This document shows, one piece after another, positions 34,093 through 42,533 of a stretch of 54,149 nucleotides of DNA (its first letter is position 1; every line of letters starts with the position of its first letter). Below the pieces are notes generated by a model that worked only from the letters and a program-made list of their open reading frames with translations, was not told where the DNA came from and did not search any database. This DNA is from Sphingomonas sp. PAMC 26605 (GTDB lineage: Bacteria > Pseudomonadota > Alphaproteobacteria > Sphingomonadales > Sphingomonadaceae). The DNA is taken from the NCBI RefSeq assembly GCF_000241485.1, contig NZ_JH584241.1, positions 2,389,992 to 2,444,140 on the forward strand, given 5' to 3'. A program made the position numbers and the translations under genes.

Positions 34093-34521
34093 GTGGCGAC
34101 GTCCCCTTCGATCCGTCTGTCTGCGGGCGCGTTCGCGCTCAGCCTGCTGCTTTCGGCGGCGCTGGCCTATAACGCCAGCCACACTTTGTCGTTCGCCTTC
34201 CCGCTCGCGCCCGCGGCGATGGCGACGCTGGTGCTGCGGATCCAGCTCGTCCGTGCGGTCGGCCTGGGCTTTGCCGTGGTGCTGATGGGGCTGGTCGTCT
34301 TTGCGGCGTCGCGCGACGCACGCAACGCGCTGGCGCTGCGCTGGCTGCTCGGCCTCGTCACCAGCATGGCCTTTCTGCGCGGCGCGGGGCTGATTCACCC
34401 GATGGCGCAGCACGATACGCTCGTCATCGCCGCGTCGGCGTTGCAACTGGGCCTGGAGGCGCTGGCGATCCTGCTGCTGTACAGCGCGGATGCGGGCGAC
34501 TGGTTCGAGCTGCGCCGCTGA
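34093..34521 (+). CDS. Membrane protein of unknown function
   Basis: This 142-residue protein has about four hydrophobic helices (for example LSAGAFALSLLLSAALAY and GLGFAVVLMGLVVFAA). The third region carries RNALALRWLLGLVTSMAFLRGAGLIHPMAQHDTL. No family is recognised. The start is GTG 34093 with GGAG about eight bases upstream. It is a single gene between the decayed interval and a convergent minus-strand operon. GC content returns to the chromosomal norm here. Confidence 0.65.
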   Translation: MATSPSIRLSAGAFALSLLLSAALAYNASHTLSFAFPLAPAAMATLVLRIQLVRAVGLGFAVVLMGLVVFAASRDARNALALRWLLGLVTSMAFLRGAGLIHPMAQHDTLVIAASALQLGLEALAILLLYSADAGDWFELRR

Positions 34522-34601
34522 CCGGCCGGATCGAAGTGGATCGCGTGGCTGGGCCCCGGGTCCGCTCTGGTGGCGTTACGCCGCTATCGACGTGACGACG
34601 A

Positions 34602-34988
34602 TCAAACCGGCGGCGGCACCAGCCCGATCAGCTTCATTGCCACCGCCTGCGCCACCATCGTCCCCAGCCAGAACAGGCTGTCCGCCGCGATCCGGCGCGC
34701 CGCCGCGCCGTGATAGCGCTGCGTCACCGCCACCACCGGCAGCACGAAGCCCGCCCAGATCACCACTGCGCTCCCCACCGCCATGATCCAGGGGGCGGCC
34801 TTGGGCGGGGCGAGGATCAGCGCGCCCGCCAGGATCGAGGCGAACCAGAACAGGCCGAGTGCCGCGACCACGATCGCGCTCGTCGCGACCCGCCCGCGGC
34901 CCACCGCGACGTGATAGGCGGCGCCGAGCATCAACCCGATGGCCGTTGCGACGAGGATCGGCACGAGGTTGATCAGAATGTAGATCAT
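34602..34988 (-). CDS. Small polytopic membrane protein (possibly DUF1761-like)
   Basis: This 128-residue protein has four hydrophobic segments, the first being MIYILINLVPILVATAIGLML, followed by AAYHVAVGRGR. The layout resembles DUF1761 proteins, but the match is weak and I would not rely on it. The ATG at 34988 overlaps the stop of the aminopeptidase gene by four bases (ATGA), so it is the last gene of the rimO-to-aminopeptidase run. Confidence 0.68.
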   Translation of the reverse strand: MIYILINLVPILVATAIGLMLGAAYHVAVGRGRVATSAIVVAALGLFWFASILAGALILAPPKAAPWIMAVGSAVVIWAGFVLPVVAVTQRYHGAAARRIAADSLFWLGTMVAQAVAMKLIGLVPPPV

Positions 34989-36373
34989 GCCGGGAAACGC
35001 CCCTTGAGCATCGCCCACGCCGCGCGCAGGCCGAGCGCCTCGCCGCCCTTGGGCCGGCCGGGCTTGGCCGACGGGCGCCAGGCGAAGGTGTCGAAATGCG
35101 CCCAGGGCGTGCCCTCGGGGACGAAGCGGCGCAGGAACAGCGCCGCGGTCACCGATCCGGCGAAGCCGCCGTCGGGGGCGTTGACGAGATCGGCGATGTC
35201 GGAGGCGAGCATCTCGTCATAGCCGTCCCACAGCGGCAACCGCCACAAGGGATCGCCGACCGCCTTGCCGGCCGCGAGCAATGCCGCCGCCAGCGCATCG
35301 TCATTGGCGAAGGTCGCGGGCAGATCGGGCCCGAGCGCGACACGCGCCGCGCCGGTGAGCGTCGCGAAATCGAGGATCAGCGTCGGGTTTTCCTCGACAG
35401 CCCGCGTCAGCGCGTCGCCGAGCACGAGCCGGCCTTCGGCATCGGTATTGGTGTTCTCGACGGTGAGGCCCTTGCGCGTCTTCAGCACGTCGCCGGGGCG
35501 GAAGGCGTTGCCCGAAATGCTGTTCTCGACCGCCGGGATCAGCAGGTGCAGCCGCACCGGCAACCGCGCCGCCATCACCAGCCCGGCGAGCGCGAGCGCG
35601 TGCGCCGCGCCGCCCATGTCCTTCTTCATCAGCCGCATTCCCGACGACGGCTTGATGTCGAGCCCGCCCGAATCGAAGCACACGCCCTTGCCGACGATCG
35701 CGATGCGCGGATGCGCGGGGTTGCCCCATGCGAGCTCGATCAGCCGCGGCTCGCGCCCGCGCCCGGCGGCCTGGCCGACCGCGTGGATCATCGGATAGCC
35801 CTTTTCGAGCGCGTCGCCCTTCGTCACCGACAGCGTTGCGCCGTGCGTCTGGGCGAGCTGCTGGGCTTCGGCTTCGAGCTCGGCCGGGCCGAGATCGGCG
35901 GCGGCGGTGTTGACGAGATCGCGCACCTTGGCGGTCGCCTTCGCGATTCGCACGGTTTCCTCGATCCGCGCGGGTTCGCCGGTGAGCAGCACGCGCGCGC
36001 CGACCGCAGTCTCCTCGCTGCGATAACGATCGAACTTGTGCTGCGCGAGGCACCAGCCGAGCATCGCCGCGCCGGGCTCGCCCTCGGCGAGGCGATAGGT
36101 ACCCTCGGGCAGTTGCTCGCCGAGCGAGGCGATCCGCCACGGCGAGTCGAGGCTTTCGTTGCAGACCAGCAGCATCGCCCAATCCTCGGGCTTCTCGCCC
36201 GGCAGCACGGCGCGGTTGCCCGCCTTGCCGGTCAGCCGGTGCACCGCGACCGTCGTGCGGATGCGCGGCGGCTGCGCCCCGAGCCAGGCGTCCCACGCGT
36301 CGGGATGGACGACGTGGATCAGGCGCGCGGGCTGGCCGCGGTCGGGTTGGAGCAGCGTGCTGAAATCGGTCAT
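34985..36373 (-). CDS. Leucyl aminopeptidase family protein (M17)
   Basis: This 462-residue dimetal aminopeptidase removes N-terminal residues from peptides. The catalytic C-terminal domain shows IVGKGVCFDSGGLDIKPSSGM (metal-binding Asp and catalytic Lys region), the DMGGAAHALAL segment, and the M17 signature NTDAEGRLVLGDAL. The N-terminal domain is short and divergent from PepA, as in the alphaproteobacterial PepB-like branch. It overlaps the serine hydrolase gene upstream and a membrane gene downstream by four bases each. Confidence 0.92.
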   Translation of the reverse strand: MTDFSTLLQPDRGQPARLIHVVHPDAWDAWLGAQPPRIRTTVAVHRLTGKAGNRAVLPGEKPEDWAMLLVCNESLDSPWRIASLGEQLPEGTYRLAEGEPGAAMLGWCLAQHKFDRYRSEETAVGARVLLTGEPARIEETVRIAKATAKVRDLVNTAAADLGPAELEAEAQQLAQTHGATLSVTKGDALEKGYPMIHAVGQAAGRGREPRLIELAWGNPAHPRIAIVGKGVCFDSGGLDIKPSSGMRLMKKDMGGAAHALALAGLVMAARLPVRLHLLIPAVENSISGNAFRPGDVLKTRKGLTVENTNTDAEGRLVLGDALTRAVEENPTLILDFATLTGAARVALGPDLPATFANDDALAAALLAAGKAVGDPLWRLPLWDGYDEMLASDIADLVNAPDGGFAGSVTAALFLRRFVPEGTPWAHFDTFAWRPSAKPGRPKGGEALGLRAAWAMLKGRFPA

Positions 36374-37770
36374 GGCTGGGTGGGGGTCACGAGCAATTGC
36401 TCGAGCTTTCCGTTGGCGCCGGGTTCGGCATAGGTGCTGATCGACAGCGTCGTCGTGGGATAGGTCGCGCGGTAAGTGCGGTTGACGAAGCCGCCGCGCA
36501 ACCGCGCCTTGCCGGTCTGGACGAACGCGGTCGGCGCACCGAGCGGGGCGAGGCTATTGCGGTAGTCGGCGAGCGTCGTCGCGGTGAAGTAGAAATTGGC
36601 GTCGTCGGTCAGCTGGCTGCGGTCGAGCGTGCCGGCGCGCAGCTGGTCGAACGCGGTGCGGACGCACGCCAGTACCGCCGCATCGGCGGGATCGGCCGGG
36701 GCGGTGCCAAGCACGATGCCGGCGAGCTTCTGCGCGATCGTCTGCGAGGCGTCGCTCGACCAGCTGTTGATGAGGACGGCGACCGCGGCCTTCTGCTCGG
36801 GATAGACGATGTTTTCGGACAGGAAGCCGACCGCCTCGCCGCTATGCTCGACGAAGCGGCGGCCGTTGGCGGTGCCGGTCGAGACGCCGAGGCCGTAGCC
36901 GTTGGTCGTGCCGTCGGCGAGCTTGACCGGGGTTTCCTGCGTTGCCCAGTCCTGCGGCGCGAGGACCGTGCGGTCGAGCCGTGCGACGTCCCAGGTCGCG
37001 AGCGCGCGTGCGCTCATCGCGAGTTCGCCCGCGGCATAGAGCCAGCCGTGCGCGGCGGGGGTGACCGGGCGCACCGGGCCGAGCGCGGCGCGGCCATAGC
37101 CTTGCGGGAAGCCGGGGCCGACCGCGAGATCCTGATCGTAGACGGTCATGCCGAGCGGCTTGAAGATCCGCGCCTTGAGAAAATCGAGCAACGGTTGCCC
37201 CGACACCTTTTCGACGATCATCCCCGCGACGACATAGCCGGTGTTCGAATATTGCCACTGCGTGCCCGGCTTGAAGTCGAGCGGCTTCTTCGCCCAGCGA
37301 TCGACGATCTGCTGCGGCGTAACCGGGGTCGCCATCGCCTTGAAGCTATAATCCTGCGGCCAGTAATCCTGCAGCCCGGCGGTGTGGCTGAGGAGCTGGC
37401 GGATCGTGATCGTGTCGCCGCCGGTGATGCCGGGGACGTATTTCGAGACGTGATCGTCGAGGCTGAGCTTGCCGTCGCGCTGCAGCAGCAGGATCGCGGC
37501 GGCGGTGAACTGCTTCGAGACCGAGGCGATCTGGTACGGCGCGTCGTCGCGCGTCGCGCCGGTCTCGGCCTGTTTGCCGTACGCCTTGGTATAGACGATC
37601 CGCCCGCCGCGCACGATCGCGACCGAGGCCGAGGGGACGCCCGATTTGGCGAGCGCGTCGGTGACGGTGGTATCGACCGCCTGCGTCTCGGCCGGGGTGA
37701 GCGATTGCGCCAGCGCCGGCGCGGCGGTGGCGAGCAGGACGGCGGCGAGGCCGAGGCGGGAAAGGGTCAC
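36370..37770 (-). CDS. Exported serine hydrolase, class C beta-lactamase fold
   Basis: This 466-residue protein has a signal peptide ending APALAQS (about residue 22). Penicillin-binding motifs are SxxK at S83-V-S-K86 (ASVSKQFTAAAIL), YSN at Y174-S-N176 (WQYSNTGYVVAGM), and an HSG triad element in FVEHSGEAVGF. A lipocalin-like C-terminal domain follows. Such proteins include D-aminopeptidases, esterases and PBP4*-like enzymes; beta-lactam hydrolysis is not implied. It is translationally coupled (ATGA) to the leucyl aminopeptidase gene, so peptide degradation is a plausible shared role. Confidence 0.9.
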   Translation of the reverse strand: MTLSRLGLAAVLLATAAPALAQSLTPAETQAVDTTVTDALAKSGVPSASVAIVRGGRIVYTKAYGKQAETGATRDDAPYQIASVSKQFTAAAILLLQRDGKLSLDDHVSKYVPGITGGDTITIRQLLSHTAGLQDYWPQDYSFKAMATPVTPQQIVDRWAKKPLDFKPGTQWQYSNTGYVVAGMIVEKVSGQPLLDFLKARIFKPLGMTVYDQDLAVGPGFPQGYGRAALGPVRPVTPAAHGWLYAAGELAMSARALATWDVARLDRTVLAPQDWATQETPVKLADGTTNGYGLGVSTGTANGRRFVEHSGEAVGFLSENIVYPEQKAAVAVLINSWSSDASQTIAQKLAGIVLGTAPADPADAAVLACVRTAFDQLRAGTLDRSQLTDDANFYFTATTLADYRNSLAPLGAPTAFVQTGKARLRGGFVNRTYRATYPTTTLSISTYAEPGANGKLEQLLVTPTQP

Positions 37771-37848
37771 GGGCGGTCCATCTTGGTCGAAACGAGCGCC
37801 GGTATGTCACTGCAGGGTCGCAAAAGGAAAGCGGAAAGCCGTTCGTGC

Positions 37849-38493
37849 TTACCGCGCCGTATCGCCGAACGGGTGGCGGGCGACGCGCGCGACGGGTTCT
37901 ACCTTGGAATCGGCGGCGAAATCATCGGGGGCGATGAAGCCGCGCCCGTCCCACGGGATCGCGATGCCGATCCGCTTGTAGCATTCGGCGAGATATTCGG
38001 AGCAGAAATATTCGTCGGTCGGCGTCGCCATGCGCGGTACCCGCACGCCGAACGCGCCGAGAAAGATGCGGAAGCCGATCTTGGCGATCTCGAACGCGCT
38101 GAACGGCGTGCCGAGCCGGTCGAAGGCAAACCCGTCGAGTTTGCGCAGGCCACCGCTGGCGGCGCGCGCCGCGAAATCGGCGTGGCGCGCGATCACCACC
38201 GTGCCGGCGAACGGCTTTCGATGCCGCGCGTCGCCGCCCGACAGGAAGCGGCTGAGCGGCACGACGCGCACACCGATCTTGGCGACCGCCTCGACCACCA
38301 TCACGCGGTCGAGATCGTCGAGCCGGACGACCATCGCGATATGGCTCCACGGGCTGCTCGTCGCCCATTGAATGACGCGCGAGAAGGGCGGGGTGCCAGA
38401 GCAGAGCGCGAGATCGCCGGTCTGCACCAGGCGGCGGATCTCGGCATAGGATCGTTCGGGCAGCGCGGTGAGCGCACTCGACGGGACCGTCAC
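37849..38493 (-). CDS. Permuted papain-like amidase (YiiX/YebB type)
   Basis: This 214-residue protein has the circularly permuted NlpC/P60 arrangement. The His motif comes first (LVQTGDLALCSG then SPWSHIAMVVRL) and the catalytic Cys later (DEYFCSEYLAECYKRIGI). The family contains YiiX-like enzymes thought to act on peptidoglycan or lipid-linked substrates. The GTG at 38493 is chosen because GAGG lies about eight bases upstream and it begins just after the rimO stop. An ATG at 38538 would overlap rimO. No signal peptide is visible. Confidence 0.82.
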   Translation of the reverse strand: MTVPSSALTALPERSYAEIRRLVQTGDLALCSGTPPFSRVIQWATSSPWSHIAMVVRLDDLDRVMVVEAVAKIGVRVVPLSRFLSGGDARHRKPFAGTVVIARHADFAARAASGGLRKLDGFAFDRLGTPFSAFEIAKIGFRIFLGAFGVRVPRMATPTDEYFCSEYLAECYKRIGIAIPWDGRGFIAPDDFAADSKVEPVARVARHPFGDTAR

Positions 38494-38503
38494 GCTCGCC
38501 GCC

Positions 38504-39835
38504 TCAGCGCGTCGGGACGCCGTACAAATCGTGCTCATCGGCATCCTCGATCTGGACGGGGACCACGTCGCCCTGTTTGAGGTGGCCGGCGTCGCGCAGG
38601 AACACCTCGCCGTCGATCTCGGGCGCATCGGCCTTCGAGCGGCCGGTCGCACCGCCCTCGTCATCGACCGCATCGATGATCACGTCGAGCGTGCGGCCGA
38701 CCTTGGCCTGGAGCTTGTCGGCCGAGATCCGCGCGGTGAGTTCCATCAGGCGGGCGTAGCGCTCTTCCTTGATCTCTTCGGGCACGTGGTTGGGGAGGTC
38801 GTTGGCGGCGGCGCCCTCGACCGGCTCGAAGCGGAACGCGCCGACGCGGTCGAGCTGCGCTTCCTCGAGCCAGTCCATCAGATAGGCGAAATCGTCCTCG
38901 GTCTCGCCGGGGAAGCCGACGACGAAGGTCGAGCGGATCGCGATGTCGGGCGCGATCGTGCGCCACTGCTTGATGCGCTCGAGCACCTTGGTCTCGTTCG
39001 CCGGGCGCTTCATCAGTTTCAGCACGTTACGGCTGGCGTGCTGGAACGGGATGTCGAGATAGGGGAGGATCAGCCCCTCGGCCATCAGCGGGATGACCTG
39101 ATCGACGTGCGGGTAGGGGTAGACATAGTGCAGGCGCACCCAGGCGCCCAATTTGCCGAGTTCGCGCGACAGATCGGTCATGTGGGCGCGGACTTCCTCG
39201 CCGTGCCACATCCGCGGCTGGTGGCGGATATCGACGCCGTAGGCCGAGGTGTCCTGGCTGATGACGAGCAGTTCGCGCGTGCCGGCTTCGATCAGCTTCT
39301 CGGCTTCGCGCAGGATCGCGTCGGGGCGGCGGCTGACGAGGTCGCCGCGCAGGCTCGGGATGATGCAGAAGCTGCAGCGGTGGTTGCAGCCTTCGCTGAT
39401 CTTCAGATAGCTGTAGTGGCGCGGGGTGAGCTTCAGCCCGCTGTCGGGAACGAGGTTGAGAAACGCGCTCGGCGGCATCGGCGCCGCGTCGTGGACCGCG
39501 CCGACGACTTCCTCATATTGATGCGCGCCGGTGACGGCGAGGATGCCGGGGAATTTGGCGCGGATCATCTCCGCTTCCTTGCCCATGCAGCCGGTGACGA
39601 TGACGCGGCCGTTCTCGGCGATCGCCTCGCCGATCGCTTCGAGCGATTCTTCCTTCGCCGAATCGAGGAAGCCGCAGGTGTTGACCAGCACGACGTCCGC
39701 CCCGGCGTAATCGGGCGACATGGCATAGCCATCGGAGCGCAGCTTGGTCAGGATCCGCTCGCTATCGACCAGATTCTTGGGACAGCCGAGCGAGACCATG
39801 CCGATCTTCGGCGGGGAGGGGAGTGTTGTTGCCAT
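38504..39835 (-). CDS. rimO: Ribosomal protein uS12 methylthiotransferase RimO
   Basis: RimO is a radical SAM enzyme that methylthiolates Asp88 of ribosomal protein S12. The 443 residues have the N-terminal MTTase cluster cysteines ([31 protein letters not shown]) and the radical SAM motif [16 protein letters not shown]. The C-terminal TRAM domain contains [15 protein letters not shown]. The ATG at 39835 gives [17 protein letters not shown]; an upstream TTG-type extension is unlikely. It heads a minus-strand run of five genes and is divergent from a lipoprotein gene. Confidence 0.95.
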   Translation of the reverse strand: MATTLPSPPKIGMVSLGCPKNLVDSERILTKLRSDGYAMSPDYAGADVVLVNTCGFLDSAKEESLEAIGEAIAENGRVIVTGCMGKEAEMIRAKFPGILAVTGAHQYEEVVGAVHDAAPMPPSAFLNLVPDSGLKLTPRHYSYLKISEGCNHRCSFCIIPSLRGDLVSRRPDAILREAEKLIEAGTRELLVISQDTSAYGVDIRHQPRMWHGEEVRAHMTDLSRELGKLGAWVRLHYVYPYPHVDQVIPLMAEGLILPYLDIPFQHASRNVLKLMKRPANETKVLERIKQWRTIAPDIAIRSTFVVGFPGETEDDFAYLMDWLEEAQLDRVGAFRFEPVEGAAANDLPNHVPEEIKEERYARLMELTARISADKLQAKVGRTLDVIIDAVDDEGGATGRSKADAPEIDGEVFLRDAGHLKQGDVVPVQIEDADEHDLYGVPTR

Positions 39836-39967
39836 GGGAGGGGCGGCACATAGGCGTGTTTGGCGCAATTTTCCAGCGGTAGCGGCGCAAGTCTCACCCT
39901 GCGTTCATCGAGCGCCGCCGTTTCTTCGCTTTGCCGATCCCGCGATCGCACTTATCGATGCGCCTGC

Positions 39968-40462
39968 ATGGCACATCATAGACCTTGGCTGGCGTTGCTG
40001 CTCCTCGCGGGATGCACGCCCGAGCGACCGCCGCCGCCGCCGCCGCACCTCGTCTTCGCCGGGCTGCCGGTGAGCGGCAGCGTGACGGACGCGCGCCGCG
40101 CCGGTTTCACCGACTGCGTCCAGCCGGATTGGGGAAGCCTGCGCTGCCGCCGCCACGGCGTGATGGTCTTGGGCGCGGGGCCGTATGAAGCGGCGGTCGA
40201 TCTAGTCGGCGGCGATGGTGGCGGCGGGTTCGACCAGGTGACGGTGTGGCAGCCGCAGGATCAATATGCCGTCTACAAGATCACCGATGTGCTCGACCGG
40301 CAGGGCTGGAAAAATTGCAGCACCGGCGATGGCGAGCGTGGCGACCAGATCATCTACACCCACACCGCAATGCCGGTCCGGGTCTCGATGGATCTGAGCT
40401 ATTGGGGCAAGCGTCGGCTGCGACTAATTCCCGATTGGAACAAGAAGGAAAGGCGCTGTTGA
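39968..40462 (+). CDS. Putative lipoprotein of unknown function
   Basis: This 164-residue product has a lipoprotein signal with lipobox LLLAGC (Cys at residue 16), then a Pro-rich linker. The mature domain has several cysteines (FTDCVQPDWGSLRCRRHG) and a basic C-terminus (LRLIPDWNKKERRC). No family is recognised. The ATG at 39968 is the only start that gives the lipobox. Its stop overlaps the TTG start of the DOMON-like gene (TTGA), so the two are coupled. Confidence 0.78.
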   Translation: MAHHRPWLALLLLAGCTPERPPPPPPHLVFAGLPVSGSVTDARRAGFTDCVQPDWGSLRCRRHGVMVLGAGPYEAAVDLVGGDGGGGFDQVTVWQPQDQYAVYKITDVLDRQGWKNCSTGDGERGDQIIYTHTAMPVRVSMDLSYWGKRRLRLIPDWNKKERRC

Positions 40463-41034
40463 CCGATCTTGCCCCGGGAACGCCGCGTTCGGGCGCGACG
40501 CGTTATGCCTTGGTGCCACACCCGGACCGGCCGGCAAACGCGGTCGAGGCGGTCGGTGTGGATGTCGTGCGCGATGGCGACGCGGTCGTGCTGACCTTCA
40601 CCGTCGCGGGCTACGAGCATGTCGTGCTGCCCGATTGGGTCGCCTCCACCCGCGCCGACGATCTGTGGAAGACGACCTGCTGCGAGCTGTTCCTCGCCGC
40701 GCCCGATGCCGCGGGATATTTCGAGTTCAACTACGCGCCATCGACACAGTGGGCGGCGTATCGCTTCGAATCGTATCGCGCGGGGCAGCAGAATCTGTCG
40801 CTCTCGGCCGATCCGCATGTCGATCGCGGCGACGACAATTCGGCCTATCTGGTCGAGGTCGACCAATCGCTCGCCGATCTTCCTGGCGGTCCGCTGCAGA
40901 TGGGCCTGTCGGCGGTGGTCGAGGAAACCGACGGCACCAAATCCTATTGGGCGCTCGCCCATGCGGACGGCCCGCCCGATTTCCACAACCGGGATTGCTT
41001 TATCGCGACCCTCCCGGCACCTGAGCACCCATGA
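40459..41034 (+). CDS. DOMON-like domain protein
   Basis: This 191-residue beta-rich protein resembles the DOMON/CBM9-like family: YALVPHPDRPANAVEAVGVDV at the start, LWKTTCCELFLAAPDAAGYFEFNYAP in the middle, and YWALAHADGPPDFHNRDCF near the end. DOMON-like folds bind sugars or haem; the ligand here is unknown. The start is TTG 40459, giving (M)TDLAPGTPRSGATRY, and it overlaps the lipoprotein stop. No signal peptide is visible. It overlaps the NamZ-type gene by four bases, so a role in cell-wall sugar handling is a reasonable guess. Confidence 0.8.
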   Translation: MTDLAPGTPRSGATRYALVPHPDRPANAVEAVGVDVVRDGDAVVLTFTVAGYEHVVLPDWVASTRADDLWKTTCCELFLAAPDAAGYFEFNYAPSTQWAAYRFESYRAGQQNLSLSADPHVDRGDDNSAYLVEVDQSLADLPGGPLQMGLSAVVEETDGTKSYWALAHADGPPDFHNRDCFIATLPAPEHP

Positions 41035-42227
41035 ACTTCGGTATCGATCGCCTCCTCGCCGACCCCGCGCTGCGTGCCCCGCTCGAGGGCAAGCGCGTCG
41101 CCTTGCTCGCGCATCCCGCCTCGGTCACCGCCGACCTGACGCATTCGGTCGATGCGCTGATCGCGGCGGGGCTCAACGTCACCGCGATGTTCGGCCCGCA
41201 GCACGGCGTGCGCGGCGACCTGCAGGACAACATGGAGGAGTCGCCCGACTTCACCGATCCGACCTACGGGATGCCGGTGTTCAGCCTGTACGGCGAAGTG
41301 CGCAAACCCACCGGGCAGTCGATGGGCACGTTCGACGTCATGCTCGTCGACCTGCAGGACCTCGGCACGCGAATCTACACCTTCATCACCACGCTGCGCT
41401 ACGTGCTCGAGGCCGCAGCCGAGCACGGCAAGACGGTGTGGGTGCTCGATCGCCCCAACCCGATCGGCCGGCCGATCGAGGGGCTGACGCTGCTGCCGGG
41501 TTGGGAGAGCTTCGTGGGCGCCGGGCCGATGCCGATGCGCCACGGGTTGACGATGGGCGAGCTCGGCCACTGGTTCATCGACCTGCTCAAGCTCGATGTC
41601 GACTATCGCGTCATCGCGATGGAGGGCTGGCAGCCTGACGCGGCGCCGGGCTTCGGCTGGCCGACCGACCGCGTATGGATCAACCCCAGCCCCAACGCGC
41701 CCAATGTGATGATGGCGCGCGCCTATCCCGGCACGGTGATGCTCGAGGGCACGACGCTGTCCGAAGGCCGCGGCACGACGCGCCCGCTCGAGCTGTTCGG
41801 CGCCCCCGACGTGGACGCGCGCGCTGTCGTGGCGGAAATGCGCCGGCTCGCGCCCGACTGGCTCCACGGCTGTACGCTGCGCGACATCTGGTTCGAACCG
41901 ACATTCCACAAGCATGTCAAGGCGTTGTGCAGCGGCGTTCATATCCATGCGGAGGGCCGGTCGTACGATCACGCCGGCTTCCGCCCGTGGCGCATCCAGG
42001 CGCTGGCGTTCAAGGCGATCCGCGAGCGCTATGCCGAGTACGACCTGTGGCGCGACTTCCCGTACGAATATGCCTTTGGAAAATTGCCGATCGACGTGAT
42101 CAACGGCGGGCCGGGGCTGCGGGAATGGGTCGATGATTCGGCGGCGACCCCGCACGATCTCGAGTCACTGACGCGCGCCGACGAAACCGCCTGGGCCGAG
42201 TCGCGCGCGCGATTCCTGCTCTACTGA
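41031..42227 (+). CDS. DUF1343 family protein, NamZ-type exo-beta-N-acetylmuramidase
   Basis: This 398-residue protein belongs to the DUF1343/GH171 family, whose characterised members (NamZ) cut terminal N-acetylmuramic acid from peptidoglycan fragments. Motifs are GKRVALLAHPASVT, AMFGPQHGVRGDLQD, PVFSLYGEVRKPT (the Glu of YGE is a candidate catalytic acid), VMLVDLQDLGTRIYTF, LDRPNPIG and EGTTLSEGRGT. No signal peptide is present, so it would act on recycled fragments in the cytoplasm. It overlaps the DOMON-like gene (ATGA). Confidence 0.9.
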   Translation: MNFGIDRLLADPALRAPLEGKRVALLAHPASVTADLTHSVDALIAAGLNVTAMFGPQHGVRGDLQDNMEESPDFTDPTYGMPVFSLYGEVRKPTGQSMGTFDVMLVDLQDLGTRIYTFITTLRYVLEAAAEHGKTVWVLDRPNPIGRPIEGLTLLPGWESFVGAGPMPMRHGLTMGELGHWFIDLLKLDVDYRVIAMEGWQPDAAPGFGWPTDRVWINPSPNAPNVMMARAYPGTVMLEGTTLSEGRGTTRPLELFGAPDVDARAVVAEMRRLAPDWLHGCTLRDIWFEPTFHKHVKALCSGVHIHAEGRSYDHAGFRPWRIQALAFKAIRERYAEYDLWRDFPYEYAFGKLPIDVINGGPGLREWVDDSAATPHDLESLTRADETAWAESRARFLLY

Positions 42228-42382
42228 GCGTTGGGATGAAAGCGACACTCGTTTCGTCGCGCATGCGCAACGACTCGAAGCGCGCACGGGATTCGAAGGT
42301 GGCGGTTTATCGTTCGGTAATTCATGGGGAATACCATCGATTGCTGGCCCGGGGGGGTCGTATCGTGTGCCGGAGAAACGTC

Positions 42383-42526
42383 GTGGAATCCGATCGTCAC
42401 TTCTACATGCGCCGTGTCGTCGCCGAACGCCTTGCCGCCGCCCGCGCCGTGACCGAGGAGGGCCGCCAGCGCCGCCTCGTCCTCGTCGAGACCTATCTGC
42501 AGAAGCTCCAGGCGATGCCGGCCTAA
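42383..42526 (+). CDS. Small conserved-looking protein
   Basis: This 47-residue helical, highly charged product reads (M)ESDRHFYMRRVVAERLAAA then RAVTEEGRQRRLVLVETYLQ. The GTG at 42383 has GGAGA about seven bases upstream. An ATG at 42236 is also in frame and would give 96 residues, but its first 49 residues are Arg-rich and low in coding character. Small proteins of this kind are frequent in sphingomonads; the function is unknown. It ends at a GCCGGC-CTAA-GCCGGC hairpin (42517-42532) shared with the convergent gene. Confidence 0.6.
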   Translation: MESDRHFYMRRVVAERLAAARAVTEEGRQRRLVLVETYLQKLQAMPA

Positions 42527-42533
42527 GCCGGCC

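Noticed and set aside
36370..37770. Serine hydrolase as an antibiotic-resistance beta-lactamase
   Set aside because: The fold and motifs are shared by many esterases and peptidases. The context with peptidases and the C-terminal domain argue against a resistance enzyme.
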